IMG/VR virus record: IMGVR_UViG_3300012920_000361
Span: 1 to 20,571 of that record
Reading direction: 5' to 3' (one strand)
Source of the DNA: a virus
Length of the DNA: 20,571 nt
A model generated the notes under the pieces. That model did not search any database and was not told the origin of the DNA. It saw only the letters and a program-made list of their open reading frames with translations. Positions 6,319 to 13,896 of this stretch are shown here, in pieces (position 1 is the stretch's first letter; each line of letters opens with the position of its first letter). The position numbers and the translations under genes were made by a program.

Positions 6319-7111
6319 AGAAGTAAAACAAGAAGAAGAACAACCGACACCACAACCAGAGGAGTCAAAAGGCTTGATGGCGGAAGCAGAACAACAAGCG
6401 GAAGAAGTGGTTGAAGATGGAATGCCTACAGGCAAACAAGAAGATATCTATGACGGAGAGGATTTAGAAAACCTTGAGTTTACGAGACCAGAAACATTTC
6501 CAGAAAAATTCTGGCATGAGAAGGATGGTCCAGACGTTGAAGGTTTAGCCAAAGCATACGGAGAACTTGAAAAGAAATTTCACTCTGGCAATGGTAAAGC
6601 TCCTAAAGAATATAGCTTAGATAATATTAAGGAACTTGGATTTGCAGAGGATGATCCTGTGGTCAATACTTTTAAGGAATGGTCTAAAAATAACAACGTG
6701 CCTCAAGATGCCTTTGATGAATTGGCAGGTAAGATTGCTGAAATGGGTATGCAAGCTCAACAGGATGAAGAGATACATATTCAAGAGGAGAAAACTAAAC
6801 TCGGTGAGAATGCCGATAATATTATTAACTCTAACGTCAAGTGGGGCAGAGGTCTAGTAAACAAGGGTATATTATCTGAGGATGATTACAATGAACTCGA
6901 AGTATGGGGAGGCACAGCCTCTGGTCAGAGACTTCTAAATAAATTTAGAGGCATGATGGGAGAACGTGAAATACCTACTGCAACAGTAGAAGGTCAGCGA
7001 ATGGATGAGGAAGAATTAAAATCTCTAGTTGCCGACCCTCGCTATGGAACTGATGAAAGATTCCGTAAAGATGTAGAACGTAAGTTTGTGGAGTATTACG
7101 ACAAAAGATAG
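6305..7111 (+). CDS. Capsid assembly scaffolding protein, T7 gp9-like
   Basis: 268 residues; a strong AAGGAGG lies 7 nt before the ATG. The N-terminus (1-60) is acidic and Gln/Glu-rich, probably disordered. The typical motif FPEKFWHEKDGPDVEGLAKAYGELEKKF (about 62-90) is the conserved core of podovirus scaffolds. Next come PKEYSLD and a predicted helical stretch, ending in a charged C-terminal helix (SLVADPRYGTDERFRKDVERKFVEYYDKR) of the sort that binds capsid protein. Scaffolds shape the prohead and leave before or during packaging. Placement directly before the capsid gene agrees. Confidence 0.9.
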   Translation: MIENEEVKQEEEQPTPQPEESKGLMAEAEQQAEEVVEDGMPTGKQEDIYDGEDLENLEFTRPETFPEKFWHEKDGPDVEGLAKAYGELEKKFHSGNGKAPKEYSLDNIKELGFAEDDPVVNTFKEWSKNNNVPQDAFDELAGKIAEMGMQAQQDEEIHIQEEKTKLGENADNIINSNVKWGRGLVNKGILSEDDYNELEVWGGTASGQRLLNKFRGMMGEREIPTATVEGQRMDEEELKSLVADPRYGTDERFRKDVERKFVEYYDKR

Positions 7112-7240
7112 ATGAAAGAAGAAAAGCCGAAACATATAATCCCTCTACAAAGTTGTAGGGGGTCTCGGTTTCCCAATAAAAAGCGAAGGCTTTTAGAATA
7201 TAAAAATCCTGTAGTTTACTACGGAAAAAGTTCGACTTGA
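7112..7240 (+). CDS. Possible 42-aa protein between scaffold and capsid
   Basis: The ATG directly follows the scaffold stop (TAGATG), with no clear ribosome site, so any translation would come by reinitiation. The product starts MKEEKPKHIIPLQSC and ends RRLLEYKNPVVYYGKSST, which looks protein-like (basic, with a hydrophobic/aromatic end). The same bases form two hairpins (7141-7162 and 7179-7194), so the stretch could be mainly an RNA element. Its TGA lies inside the -35 box of the capsid promoter. No family recognised. Confidence 0.4.
   Translation: MKEEKPKHIIPLQSCRGSRFPNKKRRLLEYKNPVVYYGKSST
7141..7162 (+). other. Strong hairpin downstream of scaffold
   Basis: CCCTCTACA pairs with TGTAGGGGG (nine pairs, one G-T wobble) around a four-base loop. 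GAAAC (7129-7133) can pair with GTTTC (7168-7172) outside it, extending the stem after internal loops. No T-run follows, so a plain intrinsic terminator is unlikely; an RNA-processing or stability element is possible. It also codes if the 42-aa frame is real. Confidence 0.55.
7179..7194. terminator. Possible weak terminator hairpin (AAAAGC-GAAG-GCTTTT)
   Basis: Six base pairs around a GAAG loop, with the T tract forming the 3' arm. It is short and A/T-rich, so termination would be weak at best. A further small hairpin (GTAG-TTTA-CTAC, 7211-7222) follows. Together they could reduce read-through from the portal/scaffold unit into the capsid unit. Confidence 0.3.
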
Positions 7241-7265
7241 AAATAATCTAAAAAAAAGTTATAAA
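7237..7265 (+). promoter_or_regulatory. Sigma70-like promoter for the capsid unit
   Basis: TTGAAA (7237-7242), 17 bp spacer, TATAAA (7260-7265) followed by T. Each box differs from the sigma70 consensus at one position and the spacing is ideal. Transcription should start near 7272, giving a leader of about 145 nt before the capsid ATG. The same boxes and spacing recur at 18787. This suggests host-type RNA polymerase rather than a T7-type enzyme reads the late genes. Confidence 0.65.
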
Positions 7266-7281
7266 TAAAGTATTAACTCAC

Positions 7282-7362
7282 AACCCTAATCTAGGGCGGG
7301 TTTGGCTACTCAGAAATGAGTCGTTGCAAGAACGTAATCTTGTAGCCAAGGCTGAATTTTTT
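7282..7362 (+). promoter_or_regulatory. Structured 5' leader RNA of the capsid gene
   Basis: An 8-bp perfect stem (TTGGCTAC 7302-7309 with GTAGCCAA 7342-7349) closes a region with two inner hairpins. One is CTCA-GAAA-TGAG (7309-7320), with a GNRA-type loop. The other is CGTT-GCAAG-AACG (7322-7334). Together they look like a three-way junction. Upstream, CCCTA/TAGGG (7284-7288 with 7292-7296) competes with AACCC/GGGTT (7282-7286 with 7298-7302), so two folds are possible. A T6 run (7357-7362) follows. The pairings are read directly from the sequence; a role in mRNA stability, translation control or attenuation is inference. I recognise no known riboswitch or ribozyme. The rest of the 7241-7415 gap holds the promoter and the ribosome site. 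Confidence 0.5.
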
Positions 7363-7415
7363 CAATAACCGATAGGCGATTAGTTTTTTATATTTAACTT
7401 TAATAAGGAGTACAA

Positions 7416-8270
7416 ATGAGTACAGGACTATCAACTGCATTTATCACTCTCTTTGAGGCTGAAGTAAAACAAGCCTACCAGGGTGAAGCAGTACTAAGAA
7501 ATGCTGTACGAATGAGAACTAATGTTAATGGTTCAACTGTAAAATTCCCAACTATCGGGAAAGGTGTATCTCAAGTTAGAACACCACAAACAGACGTTGT
7601 TCCGTTAAACACTTCATTCGGATCAGTGACAGCGACTATGACAGATTTCATAGCTGCTGAATATAGCGATATTTTCGACCAAGCAAAAGTGAACTTTGAT
7701 GAGAGACAAGAATTAGCTCAAGTCGTAGGTAAGGCTATTGCCAGGAGAGAAGATCAAATAATAATCGATGTAATGGAAGCAGCTACTCCAGGCACCACGA
7801 TTGCCAATACGGTCGTGACTTCGGGCTCAGCGGGGGCTTCAGATTTGAATATTGGAAAAATCATTGCAGCTAAAAAAGCTCTTGATGCAGCCAATGTTCC
7901 TCCAACAGATCGTCATGCAGTTATTCATGCGAATAACCTTGCAGGTCTTCTTGGTGATGAAAGAGCAATTAGCGGTGACTTCCAAAACATCAAAGCACTT
8001 GTCGCAGGTGAGCTTAACACTATGATGGGTTTTCAATTTCACATTGTTGGTGATAGAGACGAAGGCGGCTTAAACAAGGACGGCAGTAATGACAGAAAAA
8101 CTTTTTTCTTTCATAAGTCATCTACAGGCTGTGGTGTATCAGTAGCACCTAAGGTTGAGGTAAACTACATACCTGAGAAAACGTCCTTCTTGGTAAGTGC
8201 CATGTATAGTGCAGGAGCTGCGATTATTGATACGGCAGGTCTAGTTCAAGTAACTTGTAGAGAGTCTTAG
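7416..8270 (+). CDS. Major capsid protein, T7 gp10-like (HK97-type fold)
   Basis: 284 residues; AAGGAG (7405-7410) lies 5 nt before the ATG. It has the typical podovirus capsid order: an N-terminal helix (FEAEVKQAYQGEAVLRNAVRMRT), then GSTVKFPTIGKGVSQVRTPQTDVVP and FIAAEYSDIFDQAKVNFDERQELAQVVGKAIARREDQIIIDVM. These are the N-arm, E-loop and spine-helix features. A-domain strands follow, with HAVIHANNLAGLLGD and MMGFQFHIVGD, and the end is KVEVNYIPEKTSFLVSAMYSAGAAIIDTAGLVQV. It forms the icosahedral shell. Somewhat shorter than T7 gp10A. Expression is likely high: own promoter, structured leader, good ribosome site and a terminator after the next gene. Confidence 0.93.
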   Translation: MSTGLSTAFITLFEAEVKQAYQGEAVLRNAVRMRTNVNGSTVKFPTIGKGVSQVRTPQTDVVPLNTSFGSVTATMTDFIAAEYSDIFDQAKVNFDERQELAQVVGKAIARREDQIIIDVMEAATPGTTIANTVVTSGSAGASDLNIGKIIAAKKALDAANVPPTDRHAVIHANNLAGLLGDERAISGDFQNIKALVAGELNTMMGFQFHIVGDRDEGGLNKDGSNDRKTFFFHKSSTGCGVSVAPKVEVNYIPEKTSFLVSAMYSAGAAIIDTAGLVQVTCRES

Positions 8271-8280
8271 GAGGTAAATT

Positions 8281-8556
8281 ATGGCATTCGCAAGAACAGG
8301 ATGGAATCCTATTGGTGGCATGAGCAAACGAGGATCAGCTCCACAAATGTGGACTTATACCTCAGCAGATGCTATCGCAACTGTAAACACAGAAGGTTAC
8401 TTCAATAGTGTTTCTGATGAAGTAAAAGTCGGTGATCTAATTTATGTTCACGACTCTGCAACACCAACTGCAAATTTAGTAATTGTATTAAGCAATGCTT
8501 CTGGAGTGGTTGATGTTTCAAATGGAACAACTATCGCAGTAACGGATAGTGATTAA
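8281..8556 (+). CDS. Probable capsid decoration/stabilisation protein
   Basis: 91 residues; a strong AGGAGG (8269-8274) sits over the capsid stop. It starts MAFARTGWNPIGGMSKRGSA; the middle WTYTSADAIATVNTEGYFN leads to KVGDLIYVHD and ANLVIVLSNASGVVDVS. A short beta-rich protein of this pattern usually follows the capsid gene in marine podoviruses, as I remember, with no proven function. A shell-decorating role is inferred from position, shared transcript with the capsid gene and the terminator directly after it. It could instead form short head fibres. Confidence 0.7.
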   Translation: MAFARTGWNPIGGMSKRGSAPQMWTYTSADAIATVNTEGYFNSVSDEVKVGDLIYVHDSATPTANLVIVLSNASGVVDVSNGTTIAVTDSD

Positions 8557-8559
8557 TTA

Positions 8560-8583
8560 TAGGGGGAGCTTCGGCTCCCCTTA
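8560..8583 (+). terminator. Rho-independent terminator after capsid unit (UUCG loop)
   Basis: AGGGGGAGC (8561-8569), TTCG loop, GCTCCCCTT (8574-8582): nine pairs with one G-T wobble, one more A-T pair outside, then the T-rich TTATTTAT. A UUCG tetraloop on a G/C-rich stem is a very stable terminator. The T tract is short, so some read-through into the tail genes is expected. They show no clear promoter of their own. Confidence 0.85.
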
Positions 8584-8600
8584 TTTATAAGGAATTTTTT

Positions 8601-9218
8601 ATGGCAGCAGGAGATACTCAAGTCAGCATAGCAAACCAATCCCTACTACTACTAGGAGCTGACACTATATCAAACTTTACTAACGGAACTGCTGTCGGCA
8701 ATGCGTGTTCAATCATATATCCCAAAGTTAAAGCAACTACTCTAGGAATGTATCCTTGGAGTTTTACTTTAAAAAAGGAACAGCTTTCTCGATTATCAAC
8801 AGCTCCCACTGCACATTTTCTATATCAATTCGCCCTCCCCCCAGATATGTTAAATAGTGTACCAAGAACTGTCTATGCAAGTAGTGATCGAGGAGCTATT
8901 CCTATTACTGATTGGACAATACAAGGTCAGACATTATTAACGGATAGAGAACAAATATTTGTAGACTACCAACAAGATATCGTAGAAGGTAAACTACCAA
9001 CGTATTTTGTACAACTCCTTGTATATATGTTAGCCTGGAACTTGGCTGAAACAATTACAGATCAAACCGAGAAAGGGGCATACTATAAACAGATTGCCCT
9101 TGGCACTGTAGCTGAGAACAATAGAGGTGGATACTTTAGAACTGCTATTAACTTAGATGGTGCAGGAGAAACACCACCCGTCATTGCTCAGTATTTACTT
9201 ACTGAGGTTCGCAGTTAA
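8601..9218 (+). CDS. Tail tubular protein A, T7 gp11-like (head-tail adaptor)
   Basis: 205 residues, the usual size. The start (QVSIANQSLLLLGADTISNFTNGTAVGNACSIIYPKVKATTLGMYPWSFTLKKEQLSRL) is the classic gp11 opening: helix with IAN.AL..LG, C...Y...R/K...L....W.FA. It continues FLYQFALPPDML and the inner beta part, with a helical end (LLVYMLAWNLAETITDQTEKGAYYKQIA). It makes the adaptor ring between portal and tail nozzle. AAGGAA precedes the ATG, after the terminator. Its stop overlaps the next gene's start (TAATG). Confidence 0.92.
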   Translation: MAAGDTQVSIANQSLLLLGADTISNFTNGTAVGNACSIIYPKVKATTLGMYPWSFTLKKEQLSRLSTAPTAHFLYQFALPPDMLNSVPRTVYASSDRGAIPITDWTIQGQTLLTDREQIFVDYQQDIVEGKLPTYFVQLLVYMLAWNLAETITDQTEKGAYYKQIALGTVAENNRGGYFRTAINLDGAGETPPVIAQYLLTEVRS

Positions 9219-11470
9219 TGTCGAGAATAGTTCAGTATCAATCATCATTTACTATGGGTGAGTTTGACCCTCTCGTAAAAGGCAGAGTGGATATTCAGCA
9301 ATATCAAAATGCTTTAGAGAAAGCGACTAACATTGTGTGTATTCCGCAAGGAGCTATAGAACGTAGACCTGGCACTCAGTTTCTATTCGATATTACTAGT
9401 CATTTAGGCACAGGCATTTCAGCCCAACAGGGTATACGACTTATCCCATTTGAATTTTCTACTACCGATTCGTTTATGTTAGTCTTCGTTAAAATTTCTA
9501 CTGCATCCTCAAACAATACGAGAATGTTTGTATTTAACAATGGTACACTCGTAACTAACATTAATGGCTCTGGTAATAATTACTTAACACTAACCTTTGG
9601 TAATATCTCTTTTGATAAGGTGTCGTTTACGCAATCAGCCGACACACTCATAATTGTAAATGAGGATTTAGCTCCTTTGAAAATAGAAAGAGGTGCAACT
9701 AATACTGCGTGGACCGCTACTACTATTACTCTAACTTCACCCAAGTTTGCTTTTAATTTAAATACCACTACACCTTCTGGAACAATTACACCAAGCTCTA
9801 TTGATGGCACATCCGATGTAACAGCTTCTACACACGTTTTTCATGATGGTGAAAGCGATACTGCTCAAGCAGGTGGTAGTAATACCATTACGTTACATAG
9901 TGGAGCTTTGAGTCATGATGATATTTATAATGGATCGACTATAAAAATTACAGGAGGTACAGGCTCTGGACAAACTAGAATTATATCGGATTATGTACAC
10001 TCAACAAAAGTAGCCACTGTTTCAGAGAATTGGGCTACACAACCAGACAACACTTCAACATTTACAATTACAAGTATGGTCGGACAGTATGTTCAAGTAA
10101 TAAATGGATTTGGTCGAGCTAAGATTATTGAGATAACCTCAAGTACAAAAGTTAAAACTAATGTAGAAGTTCCGTTCTATAATACCGCAGCTCAAAGTGA
10201 TTACGAGTTGGAGTTTGGGTATGAGGATGTGTTTAGCACTGATAGAGGTTTTCCTAGAAGTGCAGTATTTCATGAGGGTCGTTTATATTTTGGTGGTTCT
10301 AAGGCTTTACCTTCCGCATTGTTTGGTAGTAAGATATCGGACTTCTTTAATTTTCTAGAATCAGAAGGACTAGATGATGATGCCATATTTGCTTTATTAT
10401 CATCGGATACTGTGAACGCAATTACAGGTTTGCGTAGTGGTAGGGATTTACAAATATTCACCACAGGTAATGAGTGGTACGTTCAGCAGGCTGAGTCCGA
10501 ACCGATTACTCCGCAAAACCTCACATTAAAAGCAGCCACTAAATCTGGATCAAAAGAAAACATTATGCCTGTAGCTGCGGAGGGTGGTACTATATTCTTA
10601 CAGCGATCTGGAAAAGCCTTACGAGAATTTTTATTTAGTGACGTAGAGTTATCCTATCAATCTAATAACATATCACTACTATCTAGCCACCTTCTTAAAA
10701 GTCCTGTGAAGATTACGTTCAGACGAGCAACCTCTACTGACGATGGTGATTTATTAATTATTGTCAATGGAACCGATGGCACTATTGCAGCATACTCTAT
10801 ACATAGAACACAAAAGGTTGTCGCTCCCTCAGAGTTTATTACAGACGGAACTTTTGAAGATTGTAGTGTGGATATTAACGATATATATGTTATTGTTAAA
10901 AGAACAATTAATTCAACAACAAAATATTATGTGGAGTTATTAGATGATGACAGAACTACTGATGCTAGCTTCCAGCTTTTTGATGGGAGTAATGATGGGT
11001 CTAAGCCTACCTCAACAACAGTATCCGGTCTTACACACCTGGAAGGAGAAACTGTGGAAGTTATTAGGGATGATATATTTCTGGGTACGAAAACTGTTTC
11101 GTCTGGGCAAATAACGATAGATCAAATCCCTACGACTTATGTCGAGGTTGGTTTACATTACGATGTCCTAGCTAAAACATTACCTGCCGAACCAAGACTT
11201 TCTTCTGGTACTATGGTAGGACGTAAGAAAAGAATTGTAGATGCAAGTCCTGTTTTATTTCAGACACAAAACATTGCGATCAATGGTAAGGAAGTTCCGT
11301 TAAAACAGTTTCCCTATACATTAGATTCTGCTGAGACAGTATTCTCTGGACGTAAAAGAGTAACTCCGATACTTGGATTTAGTACGGAAGCTCAGATAGA
11401 GATCACCCAAACTAAGCCCTTGTTTTTTACGTTACTTGGTTTAGAATACAATGTGAGTGGTAGTCAATGA
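9218..11470 (+). CDS. Tail tubular protein B, T7 gp12-like (tail nozzle)
   Basis: 750 residues, close to gp12. The start (SSFTMGEFDPLVKGRVDIQQYQNALEKATNIVCIPQGAIERRPGTQFL) is the conserved gp12 opening. The core shows FPRSAVFHEGRLYFGGS and the LRSGRDLQIFTTGNEWYVQ motif, both common in nozzle proteins. Between residues about 195 and 287 lies a Ser/Thr-rich beta module (TNTITLHSGALSHDDIYNG, then GTGSGQTRIISDY and TKVATVSENW) that looks like a repeat domain found in many phage tail and surface proteins and not in T7 gp12. The protein forms the end of the tail tube and holds fibres. Start coupled to gp11-like (TAATG); stop overlaps the next ATG (ATGA). Confidence 0.92.
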   Translation: MSRIVQYQSSFTMGEFDPLVKGRVDIQQYQNALEKATNIVCIPQGAIERRPGTQFLFDITSHLGTGISAQQGIRLIPFEFSTTDSFMLVFVKISTASSNNTRMFVFNNGTLVTNINGSGNNYLTLTFGNISFDKVSFTQSADTLIIVNEDLAPLKIERGATNTAWTATTITLTSPKFAFNLNTTTPSGTITPSSIDGTSDVTASTHVFHDGESDTAQAGGSNTITLHSGALSHDDIYNGSTIKITGGTGSGQTRIISDYVHSTKVATVSENWATQPDNTSTFTITSMVGQYVQVINGFGRAKIIEITSSTKVKTNVEVPFYNTAAQSDYELEFGYEDVFSTDRGFPRSAVFHEGRLYFGGSKALPSALFGSKISDFFNFLESEGLDDDAIFALLSSDTVNAITGLRSGRDLQIFTTGNEWYVQQAESEPITPQNLTLKAATKSGSKENIMPVAAEGGTIFLQRSGKALREFLFSDVELSYQSNNISLLSSHLLKSPVKITFRRATSTDDGDLLIIVNGTDGTIAAYSIHRTQKVVAPSEFITDGTFEDCSVDINDIYVIVKRTINSTTKYYVELLDDDRTTDASFQLFDGSNDGSKPTSTTVSGLTHLEGETVEVIRDDIFLGTKTVSSGQITIDQIPTTYVEVGLHYDVLAKTLPAEPRLSSGTMVGRKKRIVDASPVLFQTQNIAINGKEVPLKQFPYTLDSAETVFSGRKRVTPILGFSTEAQIEITQTKPLFFTLLGLEYNVSGSQ

Positions 11471-12096
11471 GTGCGTCAGCGGTATTTGGTGGAATTGGTT
11501 TAGTAATGTCTGCATTGCAGTACAGGAGTACTGTAGCCGCAGGTAAAGCTGAACGAGAGTTTTATAATGCTCAAGCTCGTAACAGAAGATTACAGGGCAG
11601 AGTAGAGGCAGTAGAAGCTAAAGAAAAAGGCAATGAGATACTGAGAAGAACTAAAGCGGCTCTAGCCTCAAACCTTGCAGGAGGATATGCTAGTTCAGTA
11701 ATTCCTACAGTAGGATCAGTTCAGACAGTAAGTAGGCAACAAGTATTACGACCTGCTTCACTAGACTTTGGTATAACTGAGATGGATGCATTGTTAGCGG
11801 TAGAACAAGCGAACAGAGAAGCAGGATACTTAGAGTACAGAGGTCAGATGGCGGCAGCTCAAGCTCGAACTCAAGCACTCGGTAACTTAGCAATGGCAGG
11901 TTTTCAAGCAGGACTATCTGGTGCGTTTAGTGCTTTAACACCAAATCTTTCACTTGATTTAGGAAATAAATTTGGAATGGGTAGGTCGGCTATGACAACA
12001 ACTCCTGTCATGGGTAATCTAGCAGTTGGTAGTACTGCCGCAGGTACAACAGGAGGACTAGGAAACTTAGGTGGAACAGCTTCCTTTATGAGATAA
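11467..12096 (+). CDS. Internal virion protein, T7 gp14-like
   Basis: 209 residues, near the size of T7 gp14. The N-terminus AVFGGIGLVMSALQ is a possible membrane-inserting segment. The middle is a long Ala/Arg/Glu-rich helix (AGKAEREFYNAQARNRRLQGRVEAVEAKEKGNEILRRTKAALASN), then MDALLAVEQANREAGYLEYRGQMAAAQA. The C-terminus is Gly/Ala/Thr-rich. In T7 this class leaves the head first and forms a channel in the host outer membrane. Placement after the tail tubular genes fits. The name rests on pattern and position. Confidence 0.82.
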   Translation: MSASAVFGGIGLVMSALQYRSTVAAGKAEREFYNAQARNRRLQGRVEAVEAKEKGNEILRRTKAALASNLAGGYASSVIPTVGSVQTVSRQQVLRPASLDFGITEMDALLAVEQANREAGYLEYRGQMAAAQARTQALGNLAMAGFQAGLSGAFSALTPNLSLDLGNKFGMGRSAMTTTPVMGNLAVGSTAAGTTGGLGNLGGTASFMR

Positions 12097-12099
12097 ATT

Positions 12100-13896
12100 A
12101 TGGCAACAAGAAGAACATTACAAAGACAATTTTTTAGTCCAAGCTATAGTCCAAGTGCCTCAGCGGAAGCAGGAATGTTTGAGCAACAGGCAAGGGGCAT
12201 GACACAGCTTGCGAATAGTCTTAATCAAATGTCTAACTTTTTCTATAAAGAGATGGAGACAAGAGCAGTAGAGGAAGGCGAGATGTATGGAGCTGCTAAT
12301 CCAATCACTATTGAAGAATTGCAAAAAGCTATTAAGACAGGAGAGGATGTAACCGATAGACTAGGATACGGATTAAAAGGTAGAGCAGCTAGGAGTACTG
12401 CCTTTGGTAATGTTATGACGGAGATAGAGTTGCAAGCATCAAGAGATTATGTAACTTTGATAGATCAAGCAAAACAAAATGACCAAAGTTATGAAGAGGT
12501 AATGGATGGTCTGGATGCAATTACAGTAGGATACACGGATATGTTAAAAGGTGTTAGTCCAGAAAATCATATAATTATGAAGGGAGCTTTATCTAAACTT
12601 TCTTCTGGTCATCTTAAAAGCTATTTAAGTGATATGGCTGAAAAGCAGCAACAGATAAACGAGTCAACAGTAGCAGCTCAATTAATTAATAGCGAGCAAA
12701 ACATTCCGACACTAGTAGAAAGTATACTTGACGATTTTAAATCTGAAGATCAAATGGCTCAAGAATTATTAGAAAGTCGTAAATTACAAACTAATTTATC
12801 ACTTAATACCGCAATAAGTAAAGGTGGGTATACAGGACCACAAGTTATATCTTTAAGAAAAGACCAAGACAAAACATACTTAGATACTTACAAATCAAAA
12901 ATAACTAGTATTGCGCTGAGAACAGGAACAGTAGCAAATTACACATCAAATATAACTCAAGGTAAAAAAACAGGTAACGCAAAAATAGATGCTATGTTAA
13001 GACAATTTACACCAGAGGATAGACTAGATTTAGTCAAAGATATGATGCAGGCTAGAAAAGACCAGATTTCTTTTGCGGAGGCAATAGATAATTCAGATGA
13101 TGAAAAAGCAGACGAACTATTTATAACAGCAACTATACAAGCTAACAACGCTCTTGATGAAGGCAACTTTTCAGAGTTTGAAAAGCAAATAGCAATTATG
13201 CGAAATATCAAACCAAGTGATAATAAGGTTGTAACTTTAGAAAACGATCGTAAAAATCTTATGGGTAAAAGAAGAATAAGCGATGCCTCGACATTTGAAA
13301 ATCTAAAAAGTAAAGCACAAAAAAACATTCTTGATTTTCCAGAGTTGAATGAAAACATAGATAAATTATCTAGACCAGATTATGATTCATTATTTAAAGA
13401 AATAGAGGAGGATAAAGATAATCAAATTAAAGACGCATTATCACAAGTCGTTCAATTAAGAGAATTTAATCCATTAGCTGAAAACGATCCAAACACAAAA
13501 GAGAGTAGGTTATACGCTAAATTACTTGGTGGAATTAAAGTAGCTAAACGAAATGCACAAATTTTGCAAAGGGCGTTTGATCCTGATGCATGGCTTCAAG
13601 AGAATGTTAACAAACAAAACAAAGAAATCGTTACAAATATAAAACAGGAAAAGCAAACAGAGTTTCAACTTAACTATGAACTTTACATATTAGAAATGCA
13701 GACTTTAAAAATTAACACAGAAAAATATGGTGAATATAGTCTAGAAAATTACAGGAATCTACTTACTCTTTTAAATAGTGCTAGTAAAGGTAAGATAAAA
13801 AAGGTGCGTGACAATTTTACATCTTCTAAAGGAATTAATGCTTCAGCTTTATTATTAGAATTAAATGAATATACAAAAGAGTATGGCAATGAATGA
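12100..13896 (+). CDS. Internal virion core protein (gp15-like position)
   Basis: 598 residues. The start (MATRRTLQRQFFSPSYSPSASAEAG) is basic then Ser/Pro-rich; FEQQARGMTQLANSLNQMSNFFYKEMETRAVEEGEMYGAANP follows. I recall this opening from marine podovirus internal proteins. The remainder is largely helical and charged with coiled-coil-like stretches, no membrane segment and no visible enzyme motif. It probably belongs to the ejection apparatus that passes through the tail, like T7 gp15, though similarity to gp15 itself is not clear. The ribosome site is weak; only 3 nt separate it from the gp14-like gene. It is more A/T-rich in codon choice than terL or portal. Its end overlaps the next gene. 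Confidence 0.75.
   Translation: MATRRTLQRQFFSPSYSPSASAEAGMFEQQARGMTQLANSLNQMSNFFYKEMETRAVEEGEMYGAANPITIEELQKAIKTGEDVTDRLGYGLKGRAARSTAFGNVMTEIELQASRDYVTLIDQAKQNDQSYEEVMDGLDAITVGYTDMLKGVSPENHIIMKGALSKLSSGHLKSYLSDMAEKQQQINESTVAAQLINSEQNIPTLVESILDDFKSEDQMAQELLESRKLQTNLSLNTAISKGGYTGPQVISLRKDQDKTYLDTYKSKITSIALRTGTVANYTSNITQGKKTGNAKIDAMLRQFTPEDRLDLVKDMMQARKDQISFAEAIDNSDDEKADELFITATIQANNALDEGNFSEFEKQIAIMRNIKPSDNKVVTLENDRKNLMGKRRISDASTFENLKSKAQKNILDFPELNENIDKLSRPDYDSLFKEIEEDKDNQIKDALSQVVQLREFNPLAENDPNTKESRLYAKLLGGIKVAKRNAQILQRAFDPDAWLQENVNKQNKEIVTNIKQEKQTEFQLNYELYILEMQTLKINTEKYGEYSLENYRNLLTLLNSASKGKIKKVRDNFTSSKGINASALLLELNEYTKEYGNE

Noticed and set aside
7316-7345. Nine-codon leader peptide (MSRCKNVIL) inside the capsid leader stem
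   Set aside because: There is no ribosome site before it and the ATG is buried in the GAAA hairpin. Frames this short arise often by chance.
7302-7349. tRNA or self-cleaving ribozyme in the capsid leader
   Set aside because: No seven-pair acceptor stem, T-loop motif or anticodon arm. The hammerhead core (CTGATGA with GAAA) is absent on both strands, and I could not fit a twister or pistol core.
12957-13358. 133-codon open frame on the - strand inside the core protein gene (the longest antisense frames are here and at 19164-19568)
   Set aside because: Low-complexity Ser/Leu/Phe-rich shadow of a Lys/Glu-rich + strand gene; no ribosome site or family look. All other - strand frames were dropped for the same reason.
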